The notes: generated from the sequence alone by a model not told the origin. A stretch of DNA of 64,000 nucleotides from Pseudoclavibacter sp. RFBB5 (GCF_002931555.1 NZ_PSTZ01000001.1:310001-374000); one strand, 5' to 3'. Counted from the first letter of the stretch, positions 27,453-36,242 are shown. Program-made: numbers and translations.

Positions 27453-28400
27453 CTATTCGGCGGCGAACGCCGCCGCGATGTCCTCGCTCGTCGCCTCATT
27501 GGCGAGCAGGGCGGCGAGCAGGATGCGCGCCTGCCCGGCGCGCAGGACCGCCGCGTGGATGGCGCCGACGACCGCGAGGTCGTGCCCGCCCCCGCCTCCG
27601 CCGTAGCTGGCCTTGAGGACACCGAAGGGCACGCGGCTCGAGACGACGAGCGGGATGTCGGAGGCCTGGCATTCCCATGCGGCGGAGACGATGCTCTGGC
27701 TCGCGTTGCCGGAACCGAGGCCGACGAGCACGATGCCCTGCACGCCGGCTTCGAGGCTCGCGTGCAGGTGCGTGGCGTCGCCGCCAGGCATGACGGCGAC
27801 GGTGTCGACGCGCATTCCGGTCACCGGGGCCGGCAGGTGCAGGCGGCGGGCGGGCCTGTCGGTGACGCTCCGGAACGCATCCGCGCGGTCTGCGGATGCC
27901 TTCGTGAGGCCCCACGCCTTGAGCAGTCGGCCGCCGAACGCGACGAGCACGCCTCGCCCGCGGTTGGCGGGATCGAGGGCGGCGGCGAGGGCCGCGGCGA
28001 CGTTCGCGGGCCCGTCCGGTGCCTCAGACTCCGCAGTGAACTGCGAACCGGTGAAGATGACGGGCTTCGAGCTCTTGAGCTGCAGGTCGGTGAGCAGCGA
28101 CGACTCCTCCATGGAGTCCGTGCCGTGCAGCACGATGACGGCGCTGACCTCGTCATCCTCCACCTGGCGGCGCACCTCGTCGCTGATCGACTGCATGTCG
28201 CCGAGGGTGAGGCTCGAGGAGTCGACGGCCATGAGGTTCACGGGCCGCAGGCGGGCACCTGGCGCGTCTGCGCCCTCGAGCAGCGCATCCGCGCCGAGGC
28301 TGGGCGTCGTCGCCCCTGAGGCGGTTGTCGTGCTGGCGATGGTGCCGCCCGTCGCGATGACGGCGATGAGGGGGAGAGGCGCAGTGGTCGTCACGGTCAC
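27453..28400 (-). CDS. Asparaginase
   Basis: 315 aa from GTG 28400; GTG 28394 is an alternative. The first catalytic threonine is in IAVIATGGTIAST and the second Thr-Asp pair is in VLHGTDSMEE. The type I/II asparaginase fold is completed by VIFTGSQ and FGVLKAS. It hydrolyses asparagine to aspartate and ammonia. No signal peptide is present from this start, so it is probably cytosolic. The open frame continues upstream to 28580, but that part has no protein-like character. It is divergent from the ABC substrate-binding gene at 28640. Confidence 0.88.
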   Translation of the reverse strand: MTVTTTAPLPLIAVIATGGTIASTTTASGATTPSLGADALLEGADAPGARLRPVNLMAVDSSSLTLGDMQSISDEVRRQVEDDEVSAVIVLHGTDSMEESSLLTDLQLKSSKPVIFTGSQFTAESEAPDGPANVAAALAAALDPANRGRGVLVAFGGRLLKAWGLTKASADRADAFRSVTDRPARRLHLPAPVTGMRVDTVAVMPGGDATHLHASLEAGVQGIVLVGLGSGNASQSIVSAAWECQASDIPLVVSSRVPFGVLKASYGGGGGGHDLAVVGAIHAAVLRAGQARILLAALLANEATSEDIAAAFAAE

Positions 28401-28539
28401 ATGTCTACCCGGTTTCGCCGGGGCGCGCGCTGAGGGTTGACTGCGCGGCGTTCGGGGACCGACGGCCAGGATGCGCGACCCGCGACGCGGGGAACACGGA
28501 CGCTTTCCCGTGCGTTGGGCACGTAACACAGAGTTAATT

Positions 28540-28559
28540 CGCGCCTTCCGGGAAGCGCG
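28540..28559. promoter_or_regulatory. Palindrome upstream of the transport/lyase unit
   Basis: CGCGCCTTCC/GGGAAGCGCG is a near-perfect inverted repeat about 80 nt before the substrate-binding-protein start. A smaller one (TAAC-N5-GTTA) lies at 28524-28536. Either may be an operator for the island's regulator; the evidence is position and symmetry only. Confidence 0.4.
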
Positions 28560-28639
28560 TCCCGAATTCATGGGGCACATTCCTAAGATGGCCGCACATC
28601 ACTGATGTTCTGGCTACCGCCGAAGATAGGGAAACCCCA

Positions 28640-29578
28640 ATGCAGAAGACACGCCTGATCACTGGAGGCATCGCCGCGCTTGCAGCGATCGGCCTCCTCT
28701 CAGCCTGCTCGAACCCGACCGCCCCCGACGCCGGCGGAACCGACGAGGGCGCCGCGTCCGGCGACACCATCGTCGTCTCCTCGGCGAACTTCCCGGAGTC
28801 GGAGATCATCGGCAACCTGTACGCGGAAGCGCTCAAGGATGCCGGCTTCACGGTCGAGACGCAGTTCAACATCGGCTCGCGCGAGGCGTACATCCCGGCG
28901 CTGTCGGACGGATCGATCGACCTGATCCCCGACTACACCGGCAACCTCCTCATCTTCCTCGACCCCGAGGCGGACACGGCGGATGCGGAGACCATCAACA
29001 CGGGTCTCACCGCGGCGCTCGAGGCGGAGGGCCTCACGGGGCTCACCCCGGCCGAGGCCGAGGACAAGGACGCGGTCGTCGTCACGAAGGAGACCGCTGA
29101 GAAGTGGAACCTGACGACCATCGCCGACCTCGCCGCGCACAACGCCGAGATCACCTACGGTGCCCCGGCCGAGTTCCAGGAGCGCCCGCAGGGCCTGCCC
29201 GGTCTGAAGGCGAACTACGGCGTCGAGCCCAGCGCCTTCACCCCCATCGCTGACGGCGGCGGACCGGCTACGGTCGACGCGCTCGTGAGCGGACAGGTGC
29301 AGGTGGCGAACATCTTCACCACGTCGCCCGCGATCGTCGAGAACGACCTGGTCGTGCTCGAGGACCCGAAGAACAACTTCCCGGCGCAGCAGGTCGTCCC
29401 GATCGGCAACACCGAGAAGCTCACCCCCGAGGTCGCTGAGGTCATCGACGCCATCTCGGCGCAGCTGACCACCGACGAGCTCATCGCGCTGAACACGCGC
29501 GTCTCGGGCGAGGAGAAGGTCGAGCCGACCAAGGCCGCGACCGACTGGCTCACCGAGAAGGGCCTGCTCGGCGCGTAG
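28640..29578 (+). CDS. Betaine-family (ProX/OpuCC-type) substrate-binding lipoprotein, probable ergothioneine binder
   Basis: 312 aa. A lipoprotein signal peptide ends in the lipobox LLSAC with lipid-anchored C23, so it sits on the outer face of the membrane. The mature part is an OpuAC/ProX-type binding domain, with the typical DLIPDYTGNLL (94-104) and GGPATVDALVSGQVQVANIF. Such domains bind quaternary-amine compounds (glycine betaine, choline, carnitine) in an aromatic cage; EgtU, the known ergothioneine importer, belongs to the same group. It heads a unit with the lyase, ATPase and two permeases. The specific ligand is inferred from the catabolic genes: ergothioneine or a related histidine betaine. 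Confidence 0.85.
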   Translation: MQKTRLITGGIAALAAIGLLSACSNPTAPDAGGTDEGAASGDTIVVSSANFPESEIIGNLYAEALKDAGFTVETQFNIGSREAYIPALSDGSIDLIPDYTGNLLIFLDPEADTADAETINTGLTAALEAEGLTGLTPAEAEDKDAVVVTKETAEKWNLTTIADLAAHNAEITYGAPAEFQERPQGLPGLKANYGVEPSAFTPIADGGGPATVDALVSGQVQVANIFTTSPAIVENDLVVLEDPKNNFPAQQVVPIGNTEKLTPEVAEVIDAISAQLTTDELIALNTRVSGEEKVEPTKAATDWLTEKGLLGA

Positions 29579-29604
29579 GCACCGGAGCACCCGCACGACC
29601 GCCC

Positions 29605-29649
29605 AGAGGGTGGATGCGGCCGGTCACGCGCCGTCCGCATCCACACTCT
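29605..29649 (+). terminator. Hairpin after the substrate-binding-protein gene
   Basis: AGAGGGTGGATGCGG (29605-29619) pairs with 29635-29649 with one mismatch, 27 nt after the stop. It lies inside the unit, so it likely acts as a partial terminator or an mRNA-stabilising structure giving more binding protein than lyase and permease, a common arrangement in ABC operons. Confidence 0.65.
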
Positions 29650-29738
29650 CGGCAGCACCCCCAGGCACGACCGCCGAACCCACCTCCCCCGCTTTCTTCA
29701 CCCCTCCAGTTTCAAGATCCACCAGAAGCGAGTTCCGG

Positions 29739-31421
29739 ATGCAGCAGCACGCAGACGCCGAGCAGCGGCCGCAAGTGCGCCCGACGATGCGCCCCAACAG
29801 GCGTGCCGCGCAGGCGAAGCGCTCGGTCACGGACGCGTCGTCCGCTGGCGTCAACGCGCTCGCGGGGACCAGCGCGGAGGCGTCGCTGCCGCTCTCCAGC
29901 TTCGTCATCGGTCGCGACCGCATGACCCCGCGCATCCTGGAGCGACTGGCCGTCACGGTCGGCCACCTCGACATCGACCCGCACGTCAGGGTCCGCCTCG
30001 CGGAGGCCCGCGGCGTCATCGAGAGCGTCATGGCGCGCGGCGAACCGGCGTACGGCGTGAACCGTGGCCTCGGCCCGCTGCGCGACCAGGAGATCCCCGA
30101 GGAGCTGCAGCACGCCTTCCAGCTGTTCGTCCTCGCCTCCCACGACGCCGCTGTCGGCAAGAACCTCACCCCGATCGAGGCTCGTTCCGTCATGCTCGCG
30201 CGCCTCGCCGTCATGGCGCAGGGCAACTCTGGGGCGACGACGTCGCTCTTCGAGGGGCTGCGCTGCCTGCTCGAATGCGGCGTGACGCCCGCCATCCCGT
30301 CTGAGGGATCCGTCGGCGCGGCAGACCTGTCCATGCTCGCGGCGATCGGGAACGTGCTCGTCGGCCGTGGCCGGGTGCTCGACGAGACGGGCACGCAGAC
30401 CGTCCCGGCTCGCGAGGCGCTTGCGACGGCAGAGCTCGTCCCGCTGGAGCTCGCCGCGAAGGACGGCCTCGCCCTCGTCGGCGCGAATGCCGCCTCGGTG
30501 GGCATCGCCGCCCTCACCTCGGTGCGACTCGACCGCTTCACCGCTTCAGCCGACCTCGTCGTCGCCCACACCTTCGACGCCCTCAACGGCAGCGTCAAGG
30601 GCTTCCAGGAGAAGGTCGTCGCCGCGCGCCCCCACCCCGGTCAGATCCGCGCCGCCGCCCGCTTCCGCTCGCTCCTCGGCTCGAGTCGCGCCTACGGCCC
30701 CGCCACGGCTGGCTCGCTGCAGGACCCGCTCTCCATGCGCACCGTCCCGCAGGTGCACGGCACGCTCATCGAGCAGGCGGATGTGCTGCGCGAGTCGGTC
30801 ACGGTCGAGCTGAACGCGCGCAGCGAGAACCCCTACATCGACGTCGACAACGACGTCATCATCTCCAACGGCAACTTCTCGACGATCCAGATGGCGATCA
30901 CCGCCGACTCGGTCCGCCTCCTCCTCGCGCACTTCGGCATCATGAGCGAGCGGCGCTGCTCCCTCATGATCAGGCGCCTCCGCTCCGAGCGCTCGCTCGT
31001 CGAGCAGGTGCTGTCGATCGATGACGCCGAGCATCCGTTCGTGCCCGTCATCCTCGCGAACACGGCCTCGTCGCTCATGGCGCGACTCCAGCAACTCGCG
31101 GCGCCCGTCTCGCACCTCGGCGGGGTCGTCGGCGACGGCGTCGAGGACCACAACGCGCAGGGCTACCTCGCCGTGCGCCTCCTCGAGGACAGCCTGGAGG
31201 CCGCCGAGCGGCTCCTCGCGATCGAGGCGCTCCTCGCAGTCGGCGTGGGCGTCGCAGCCCCCGCGCCCTCCATGAAGGACCGCGCCCCGCTTGTGGTGCA
31301 GCTCTCGAAGCGCATCCGTGAGACGCTCGCCCTCAACGACCCCGCCATCATGACCTCTCAGCGAATCGACCGAGTGCGCGCCGACATCGCCGAGCTGAGC
31401 GAGCACGTGCAGGACGCGTGA
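29739..31421 (+). CDS. Ammonia-lyase superfamily protein lacking the MIO triad, probable ergothionase
   Basis: 560 aa; ATG 29739 is the favoured start, with 29787 possible and an extra N-terminal tail either way. It is clearly related to histidine ammonia-lyase: YGVNRGLG with Y105, LQDPLSMRTVPQVHG, LNARSENPYIDVD, SNGNF and MSERR. The motif that makes the MIO cofactor in true lyases (GSVGASGDL) is GSVGAADL here (190-197): one residue is missing and the Ala-Ser-Gly triad is gone. Ergothionase, which eliminates trimethylamine from ergothioneine to give thiourocanate, belongs to this superfamily and needs no MIO because its leaving group is already a quaternary amine. With the betaine transporter around it and a urocanase paralogue nearby, ergothionase or a close betaine lyase is the best call; HutH is unlikely. 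Confidence 0.8.
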   Translation: MQQHADAEQRPQVRPTMRPNRRAAQAKRSVTDASSAGVNALAGTSAEASLPLSSFVIGRDRMTPRILERLAVTVGHLDIDPHVRVRLAEARGVIESVMARGEPAYGVNRGLGPLRDQEIPEELQHAFQLFVLASHDAAVGKNLTPIEARSVMLARLAVMAQGNSGATTSLFEGLRCLLECGVTPAIPSEGSVGAADLSMLAAIGNVLVGRGRVLDETGTQTVPAREALATAELVPLELAAKDGLALVGANAASVGIAALTSVRLDRFTASADLVVAHTFDALNGSVKGFQEKVVAARPHPGQIRAAARFRSLLGSSRAYGPATAGSLQDPLSMRTVPQVHGTLIEQADVLRESVTVELNARSENPYIDVDNDVIISNGNFSTIQMAITADSVRLLLAHFGIMSERRCSLMIRRLRSERSLVEQVLSIDDAEHPFVPVILANTASSLMARLQQLAAPVSHLGGVVGDGVEDHNAQGYLAVRLLEDSLEAAERLLAIEALLAVGVGVAAPAPSMKDRAPLVVQLSKRIRETLALNDPAIMTSQRIDRVRADIAELSEHVQDA

Positions 31422-31470
31422 GCCGTCGGCTCTCGCACCAAGATCACCCCGTCCCCAGCCAAGGAGCAGC

Positions 31471-32535
31471 ATGATCACCTTCGAGAGCGTCACCAAGACG
31501 TATCCGGACGGCACCACCGCGGTCAACGACCTCAGCCTCGACATCGAGGAGGGCTCCTTCACGGCCTTCGTCGGCCCCAGCGGATGCGGCAAGACGACGT
31601 CGATGCGCATGATCAACAAGATGATCGACGCGTCGAGCGGCCGCATCACGGTTGCAGGCAAGGACGTCGCGGATGTGCCCTCGACGCAGCTGCGCCTCGG
31701 CATCGGCTACGTGATCCAGAACGCGGGACTCTTCCCGCACCGAACCGTGCTCGACAACGTCGCCACCGTGCTCCGGCTCAAGGGCGTGCCCGCGAAGGAG
31801 GCCCGCGCGAAGGCGATGGATGCCATTGAGCGGGTTCGCCTCCGCCCCGAGCTCGTGCACCGCTATCCCGCCGACCTGTCCGGCGGCCAGCAGCAGCGCG
31901 TCGGCGTCGCCCGTGCGCTCGCGGCCGACCCGCCCATCCTGCTCATGGATGAGCCGTTCAGCGCCGTCGACCCGGTGGTGCGCGACGAGCTGCAGCAGGA
32001 GATGATCCGCCTGCAGCGCGAGCTGAAGAAGACGATCGTGTTCGTCACGCACGACATCGACGAGGCGCTCATCCTCGGCGACAAGATCGCCGTCTTCGGC
32101 CCCGGCGGCGTACTGCACCAGTACGCGGCGGCCGAGGAGGTCATGACGAGGCCCGCGAACACGTTCGTCTCCAGCATGATCTCCAAGGACCGCGGCTACC
32201 GGGCCCTCACGTTCCGGGACGCATCCCTCACCGCGGAGCCCCTCGCCGAGCCGGTCGCCGGCATCATCAGCCTCGACCCCCACACATCGGAGTGGTCGCT
32301 CGCCGTCGACGACAACGGCCGCCCCGACGCCTGGCTGCACCGCGCGAGCTCGCTGCGCGTCCCCGTCGGCGCCGTCGTCACCCTCGACGACAACCTGCGC
32401 CGGTCGCTCGACGCGGTGCTCGCCTCCCCGGCGGGCCTCGCCGTCGTGGTCGACGAATCCGGCGTCGCCGCCGGTGTCGTGCGCGGCGAGACGGTGTTCG
32501 CGCGCGTCGCCGACTCGAGCGGCGAACGGTCATGA
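31471..32535 (+). CDS. Betaine-type ABC transporter ATPase
   Basis: 354 aa. Walker A GPSGCGKTT (35-43), signature DLSGGQQQRV, Walker B LLMDEPF and FVTHD are intact. The sequence follows the OpuAA/OpuCA/ProV group, with the late MISKDRGYRAL junction and a C-terminal extension of about 110 residues that looks like a degenerate CBS-type regulatory region. The ATG at 31471 follows AGGAGC. Its stop overlaps the first permease start by 4 nt. It energises the importer made with the proteins at 28640, 32532 and 33275. Confidence 0.9.
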   Translation: MITFESVTKTYPDGTTAVNDLSLDIEEGSFTAFVGPSGCGKTTSMRMINKMIDASSGRITVAGKDVADVPSTQLRLGIGYVIQNAGLFPHRTVLDNVATVLRLKGVPAKEARAKAMDAIERVRLRPELVHRYPADLSGGQQQRVGVARALAADPPILLMDEPFSAVDPVVRDELQQEMIRLQRELKKTIVFVTHDIDEALILGDKIAVFGPGGVLHQYAAAEEVMTRPANTFVSSMISKDRGYRALTFRDASLTAEPLAEPVAGIISLDPHTSEWSLAVDDNGRPDAWLHRASSLRVPVGAVVTLDDNLRRSLDAVLASPAGLAVVVDESGVAAGVVRGETVFARVADSSGERS

Positions 32536-33275
32536 GCTGGCTCATCGCGAACTGGGACACCGTCTGGCCCATCATCATCCAGCACGCGATGCTCTCGGTC
32601 GTGCCCACGGTGCTCGGCCTCGTCATCGCGCTGCCGCTCGGGATGCTGCTCGTCGGGCGCCCCCGGGGTCGCGCGGTCGCGATCGTCGTCGCGAGCATCG
32701 TGTTCACGATCCCGTCGCTCGCGCTGTTCGTGGTCATCCCCTCGATCGTCGGCACGCCGATCATCAGCCCGCTCAACGTGGTCATCGCGCTGACGCTCTA
32801 CTCGACGGCGCTCCTCATCCGCACCGTGCTCGAGTCGCTCGACGCCGTGCCCGCCGACGTGAAGGACGCGTCGAGCGCCATCGGCTACTCGTCGATCAAG
32901 CGGGTCATCGAGGTCGAGCTGCCCCTCGCCATCCCGGTGCTCGTCGCCGGCCTCCGGGTCGTCGCCGTCACCAACGTCTCGCTCGTGTCGGTCGGTGCCG
33001 TCATCGGCGTCGGCGGCCTCGGCCAGCTCTTCACTGCCGGCTTCCAGCGCGACTACCCGGACCAGATCTTCGCGGGCATCATCACGATCCTCGTGCTCGC
33101 GTTCATCTTCGACCGCATCATCGCCCTCATCGGCGTCGCCACCACACCGTGGCTCCGCAGCGGGCGCGTCAAAGCGAAGCGCGCCGCGAGGCGCACACCC
33201 AACGAGCGCACGGAGACCGCCATGCTCGACACCGTCATCGGACTCGATTCTCCGGAAAAGAAGGCAAACGTCTGA
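32532..33275 (+). CDS. ABC permease, OpuC/ProW type (first)
   Basis: 247 aa, about five or six membrane helices. The coupling EAA-like loop is present (DAVPADVKDASSAIGYSS...VELPLAIPVLVAGLR), and the VSVGAVIGVGGLGQLF segment is typical of glycine-betaine-family permeases. Start ATG overlaps the ATPase stop by 4 nt. A polar cytoplasmic tail of about 40 residues follows the last helix. It pairs with the second permease as a heterodimer. Confidence 0.88.
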   Translation: MSWLIANWDTVWPIIIQHAMLSVVPTVLGLVIALPLGMLLVGRPRGRAVAIVVASIVFTIPSLALFVVIPSIVGTPIISPLNVVIALTLYSTALLIRTVLESLDAVPADVKDASSAIGYSSIKRVIEVELPLAIPVLVAGLRVVAVTNVSLVSVGAVIGVGGLGQLFTAGFQRDYPDQIFAGIITILVLAFIFDRIIALIGVATTPWLRSGRVKAKRAARRTPNERTETAMLDTVIGLDSPEKKANV

Positions 33276-34036
33276 TGTTCAACGAGATGCTGTCCTACTT
33301 CCTCGACCCGGCCAACTGGGTCGGCTCCGCGAGCATCCCGGCGCGAGTGGGCGAGCACCTCTGGTACTCGCTGCTCGCCGTCGCACTCGCCGCCGTCATC
33401 GCGTTCCCGCTCGGCCTCGTCATCGGCCACACCGGCAAGGGCACGACCTTCATCGTCGCCACCGCCAACGTGCTCCGGGCGCTCCCCAGCCTGGGCCTCA
33501 TGACGCTGCTCGTGCTGCTCATGGGCCTCGGCCTGTTCCCGCCCGTGATCGCGCTGGTCATCCTCGCCGTGCCGCCACTCCTCGCCGGCGTCTACTCGGG
33601 CGTCGCCAACGTCAGCCGAGCGACCGTGGACGCCGCGCGAGCCATGGGCATGACCGAGTGGCAGATCGTGTGGCAGGTCGAACTGCCCAACGCCATGCCG
33701 CTCATCGTCGCCGGCCTCCGCAGCGCGGTGCTGCAGGTCATCGCGACCGCGACCATCGCGGCCTACGTCAACCTCGGCGGCCTCGGGCGCTACATCTTCG
33801 ACGGCCTGGCCGTCACCGACTACGGGCGCGTGCTCGTCGGCGCGATCCTCGTGACGCTCCTCGCGCTCGTCGTGGATGGCATCCTCGCGCTGCTCGGCCG
33901 CCTCGTCGTCCCCGGCAGCAAGAAGCGGGGTCCGAAGGATGCTGAGGCTAGCTCGGGCTCGGCCGCAGGCTCGAGTGCTGGCGCTGTCTCCGGCGCGACG
34001 GTCGCATCCACGAGCGCCGCCACGACCAGCGCGTAG
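33275..34036 (+). CDS. ABC permease, OpuC/ProW type (second)
   Basis: 253 aa, about six membrane helices. The EAA-type loop reads VSRATVDAARAMGMTEWQIVWQVELPNAMPLIVAGLR, and IAAYVNLGGLGRYIF is the matching family motif. The ATG at 33275 overlaps the previous stop by 1 nt. The C-terminus ends in a Ser/Ala-rich low-complexity tail of about 30 residues. Last gene of the transport/lyase unit, followed by a large palindromic region and the convergent ald gene. Confidence 0.88.
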   Translation: MFNEMLSYFLDPANWVGSASIPARVGEHLWYSLLAVALAAVIAFPLGLVIGHTGKGTTFIVATANVLRALPSLGLMTLLVLLMGLGLFPPVIALVILAVPPLLAGVYSGVANVSRATVDAARAMGMTEWQIVWQVELPNAMPLIVAGLRSAVLQVIATATIAAYVNLGGLGRYIFDGLAVTDYGRVLVGAILVTLLALVVDGILALLGRLVVPGSKKRGPKDAEASSGSAAGSSAGAVSGATVASTSAATTSA

Positions 34037-34131
34037 CTGTGCGGTCGGTGTCCGCGGGTTCCCTGGCCTGCGCTGGCACCCCGGTCGCCGGCCCGGCCGG
34101 CCCGGCCAGCCCGCGCACCCGCCCCACAGCG

Positions 34132-34238
34132 CGATCACTGCCAGCCAGGTGGCCCTTCTGGATGCTCCAGAAGGGCCACTTGGCTGGCGGCGTTTGCGGT
34201 GGCTCGGGGCTCAGGGGCCATCTGGCTGGCAGCGATTG
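34132..34238. repeat. Nested palindromic repeat, GCCAGCCAGGTGGCCC class
   Basis: An inner hairpin pairs 34140-34162 with 34166-34188 over 23 bp with one mismatch and a 3-nt loop. A third half-site at 34215-34238 matches the region 34132-34155 at 21 of 24 positions in inverted orientation. So three copies of one half-site can pair in two ways. It fills the convergent gap between the permease and ald genes and can end both. Confidence 0.85.
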
Positions 34239-34267
34239 AGGTTGGGTGCGCGGATGCGGTGCGGCGG

Positions 34268-35389
34268 CTACTCGGCGGCGAGGATCTCGTCGACGGGGCG
34301 GTAGTCGAGGCCGAGCGCCGTCGCGACGCCGCGGTTGGTGATGTGCCCGCCGTGCACGTTGAGCCCGAGCGAGAGCGCCGGGTTGTCCTGCATGGCACGC
34401 GTCCAGCCCTTGTCGGCGATGGCGGTCACGTACGGGAGCGTCGCGTTGGTGAGCGCGCGCGTCGAGGTCTCCGGCACGGCGCCAGGCATGTTCGCGACGC
34501 AGTAGTAGATCGAGTTGTGGACCGGGAACGTGGGGTCGTCGTGGGTCGTCGGGTGCGACCCCTCGAAGCATCCGCCCTGGTCGATGGCGATGTCGACGAG
34601 CACCGATCCGTGCTTCATGCCCGCAACCATCTCGTCGGTCACGAGCTTCGGTGCGGCGGCCCCCGGGATGAGGACGGAGCCGACGACGAGGTCGGCCTCG
34701 GCGAGCTGCGCCGCGATCTCGTACGCCGATGAGGCACGCGTCTGGATCTTGCCCTGGAACTGCACCTCGAGCTCCCGGAGCCGGGGGATGTTGAGGTCGA
34801 TGATGGTGACGTCGGCGCCCATGCCGACGGCGTTCGCGGCCGCGTGCTCGCCGGCGACGCCGCCGCCGATGACGACGACCTTCGCCTTCGGCGTTCCGGG
34901 GACGCCGCCGAGCAGCATGCCGCGTCCGCCGGCGGCCTTCATGAGGTGGTACGCGCCGACCTGCGTCGCGAGGCGGCCAGCGACCTCGCTCATGGGGGTG
35001 AGCAGCGGCAGCGAGCGGTTCGGCAGCTGCACCGTCTCGTAGGCGATCGCGGTGGTGCCCGCGCCGACGAGCGCCTCTGCCTGCGCCCGGTCGGCGGCGA
35101 GGTGCAGGTAGGTGAAGAGCACGAGGTCTGGCCGCATGTGCCGGTACTCGGAGGCGATGGGCTCTTTGACCTTGAGGAGCAGCTCTGCGCGCGCCCACAC
35201 CTCGTCGGCGGTGGCGAGGATGCTCGCACCGGCGGCCTCGTAGGCCTCGTCGGTGATGGCGGAGCCGAGCCCTGCGCCCGCCTCGATGAGCACCTCGTGG
35301 CCGTGCCGCACGAGCTCGTGCACTCCGGCGGGCGTGATGGCGACGCGGTTCTCGTTGTTCTTGATCTCTGCAGGGATCCCGATGCGCAT
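34268..35389 (-). CDS. ald: Alanine dehydrogenase
   Basis: 373 aa, the usual length. [20 protein letters not shown] at the N-terminus, the substrate segment LLKVKEP, and the NAD Rossmann motif [14 protein letters not shown] are clear, with [11 protein letters not shown] further on. It interconverts alanine with pyruvate and ammonia. ATG 35389 follows GAGGT; the frame stays open upstream but without homology. It is divergent from an Lrp/AsnC regulator that probably controls it, as AldR does in mycobacteria. Confidence 0.94.
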   Translation of the reverse strand: MRIGIPAEIKNNENRVAITPAGVHELVRHGHEVLIEAGAGLGSAITDEAYEAAGASILATADEVWARAELLLKVKEPIASEYRHMRPDLVLFTYLHLAADRAQAEALVGAGTTAIAYETVQLPNRSLPLLTPMSEVAGRLATQVGAYHLMKAAGGRGMLLGGVPGTPKAKVVVIGGGVAGEHAAANAVGMGADVTIIDLNIPRLRELEVQFQGKIQTRASSAYEIAAQLAEADLVVGSVLIPGAAAPKLVTDEMVAGMKHGSVLVDIAIDQGGCFEGSHPTTHDDPTFPVHNSIYYCVANMPGAVPETSTRALTNATLPYVTAIADKGWTRAMQDNPALSLGLNVHGGHITNRGVATALGLDYRPVDEILAAE

Positions 35390-35530
35390 GATGACCTCGT
35401 TGTGTTCGTGCTGATTCGGTGCTGTTCTTCGGAAATCATGCGCAGAAAGTGTTTCGAACGGGTTGAGAGCCGCAGGAACCGCGGCCCTTGGGCCAGTATT
35501 GGTAGAAATCTGTGATCGAAGGGGATGCGC

Positions 35531-36013
35531 ATGGCTGGAACGCCGAAGGAACTTCGGGGTGCGGATGCAGGGGCGCTCGACGACATCGACCGCAGGCTCG
35601 TCGAGCTGCTGCAGGCCGACTCCCGGCAGTCGAACACGCAGCTCGCGAACGCCGTCGGCATCGCGCAGTCGACGTGCATCGCGCGCGTGCGCTCGCTGGT
35701 CGCCCGCGGCGTGATCACGAGGTTCACGGCGGATGTGGGCCTGCCGCAGCTCGGCCTCGCGCTGCAGGCGCTCATCAGCGTCAACATCCGGTCGGGGAAA
35801 CGGCAGGAGCTCGCGCATTTCGCGGAGGAGATGCGGGCGCTGCCCGAGGTCGTGCAGATCTTCTTCCTCGGCGGCTCGGAGGACTTCATCGTGCACGTCG
35901 CAGTGCGTGACTCGAATGACGTGCGGGAGTTCGTGGTGGCGCACCTGTCGACGCACCCGGCCGTCGCATCCACTCGCACGAGCATCGTCTTCGACCACCA
36001 CCGCATCCGCTGA
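35531..36013 (+). CDS. Lrp/AsnC-family regulator, probable regulator of ald
   Basis: 160 aa from ATG 35531, chosen over ATG 35525 because the GAAGGGG site (35518-35524) is correctly spaced only for 35531. The N-terminal HTH (DDIDRRLVELLQADSRQSNTQLANAVGIAQST) is followed by an alpha/beta RAM domain (ALQALISVNIRSG, FFLGGSEDFIVHVAV). It is divergent from ald with 141 nt between. A weak inverted repeat (TTCGGAAA...TTTCGAA, near 35435-35460) may be its site. Confidence 0.87.
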   Translation: MAGTPKELRGADAGALDDIDRRLVELLQADSRQSNTQLANAVGIAQSTCIARVRSLVARGVITRFTADVGLPQLGLALQALISVNIRSGKRQELAHFAEEMRALPEVVQIFFLGGSEDFIVHVAVRDSNDVREFVVAHLSTHPAVASTRTSIVFDHHRIR

Positions 36014-36043
36014 CCTGAGCTGCGTGCGCTGACTGAGCCGAGC

Positions 36044-36118
36044 TCAGGCACAGACGTTGGGGGTGCGCATGCTCGGCGCTGCTCGTGCCTGCGGAAGCCC
36101 CAGGTTTGGGGATGCTGG
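36044..36118. repeat. Palindromic repeat, CAGACGT/GCCCCAGG class, copy A
   Basis: CAGACGTTGGGGGT (36051-36064) faces AAGCCCCAGGTTTG (36095-36108) as an imperfect inverted repeat, with weaker outer pairing. It begins 30 nt after the Lrp gene. A second copy follows 84 nt downstream. Confidence 0.5.
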
Positions 36119-36124
36119 AGTCGG

Positions 36125-36202
36125 CCCGGCGTGCAGACGTGGGGGTTGCGCTGGTTCCGTGCTGGGGTGGGCTGCTGAAGCCCCAGGTCTGCAGCAGGCT
36201 GG
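36125..36202. repeat. Palindromic repeat, CAGACGT/GCCCCAGG class, copy B
   Basis: GCAGACGTGGGGGTT (36133-36147) pairs with 36178-36192 at 13 of 15 positions; outer sequences extend the pairing to about 36125-36202. It is tandem with copy A and sits between the Lrp gene and the hydantoinase operator. Confidence 0.65.
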
Positions 36203-36242
36203 CCGGCATGCGGCAGCTGCATCCGCACTTCGTCCCGTGATC

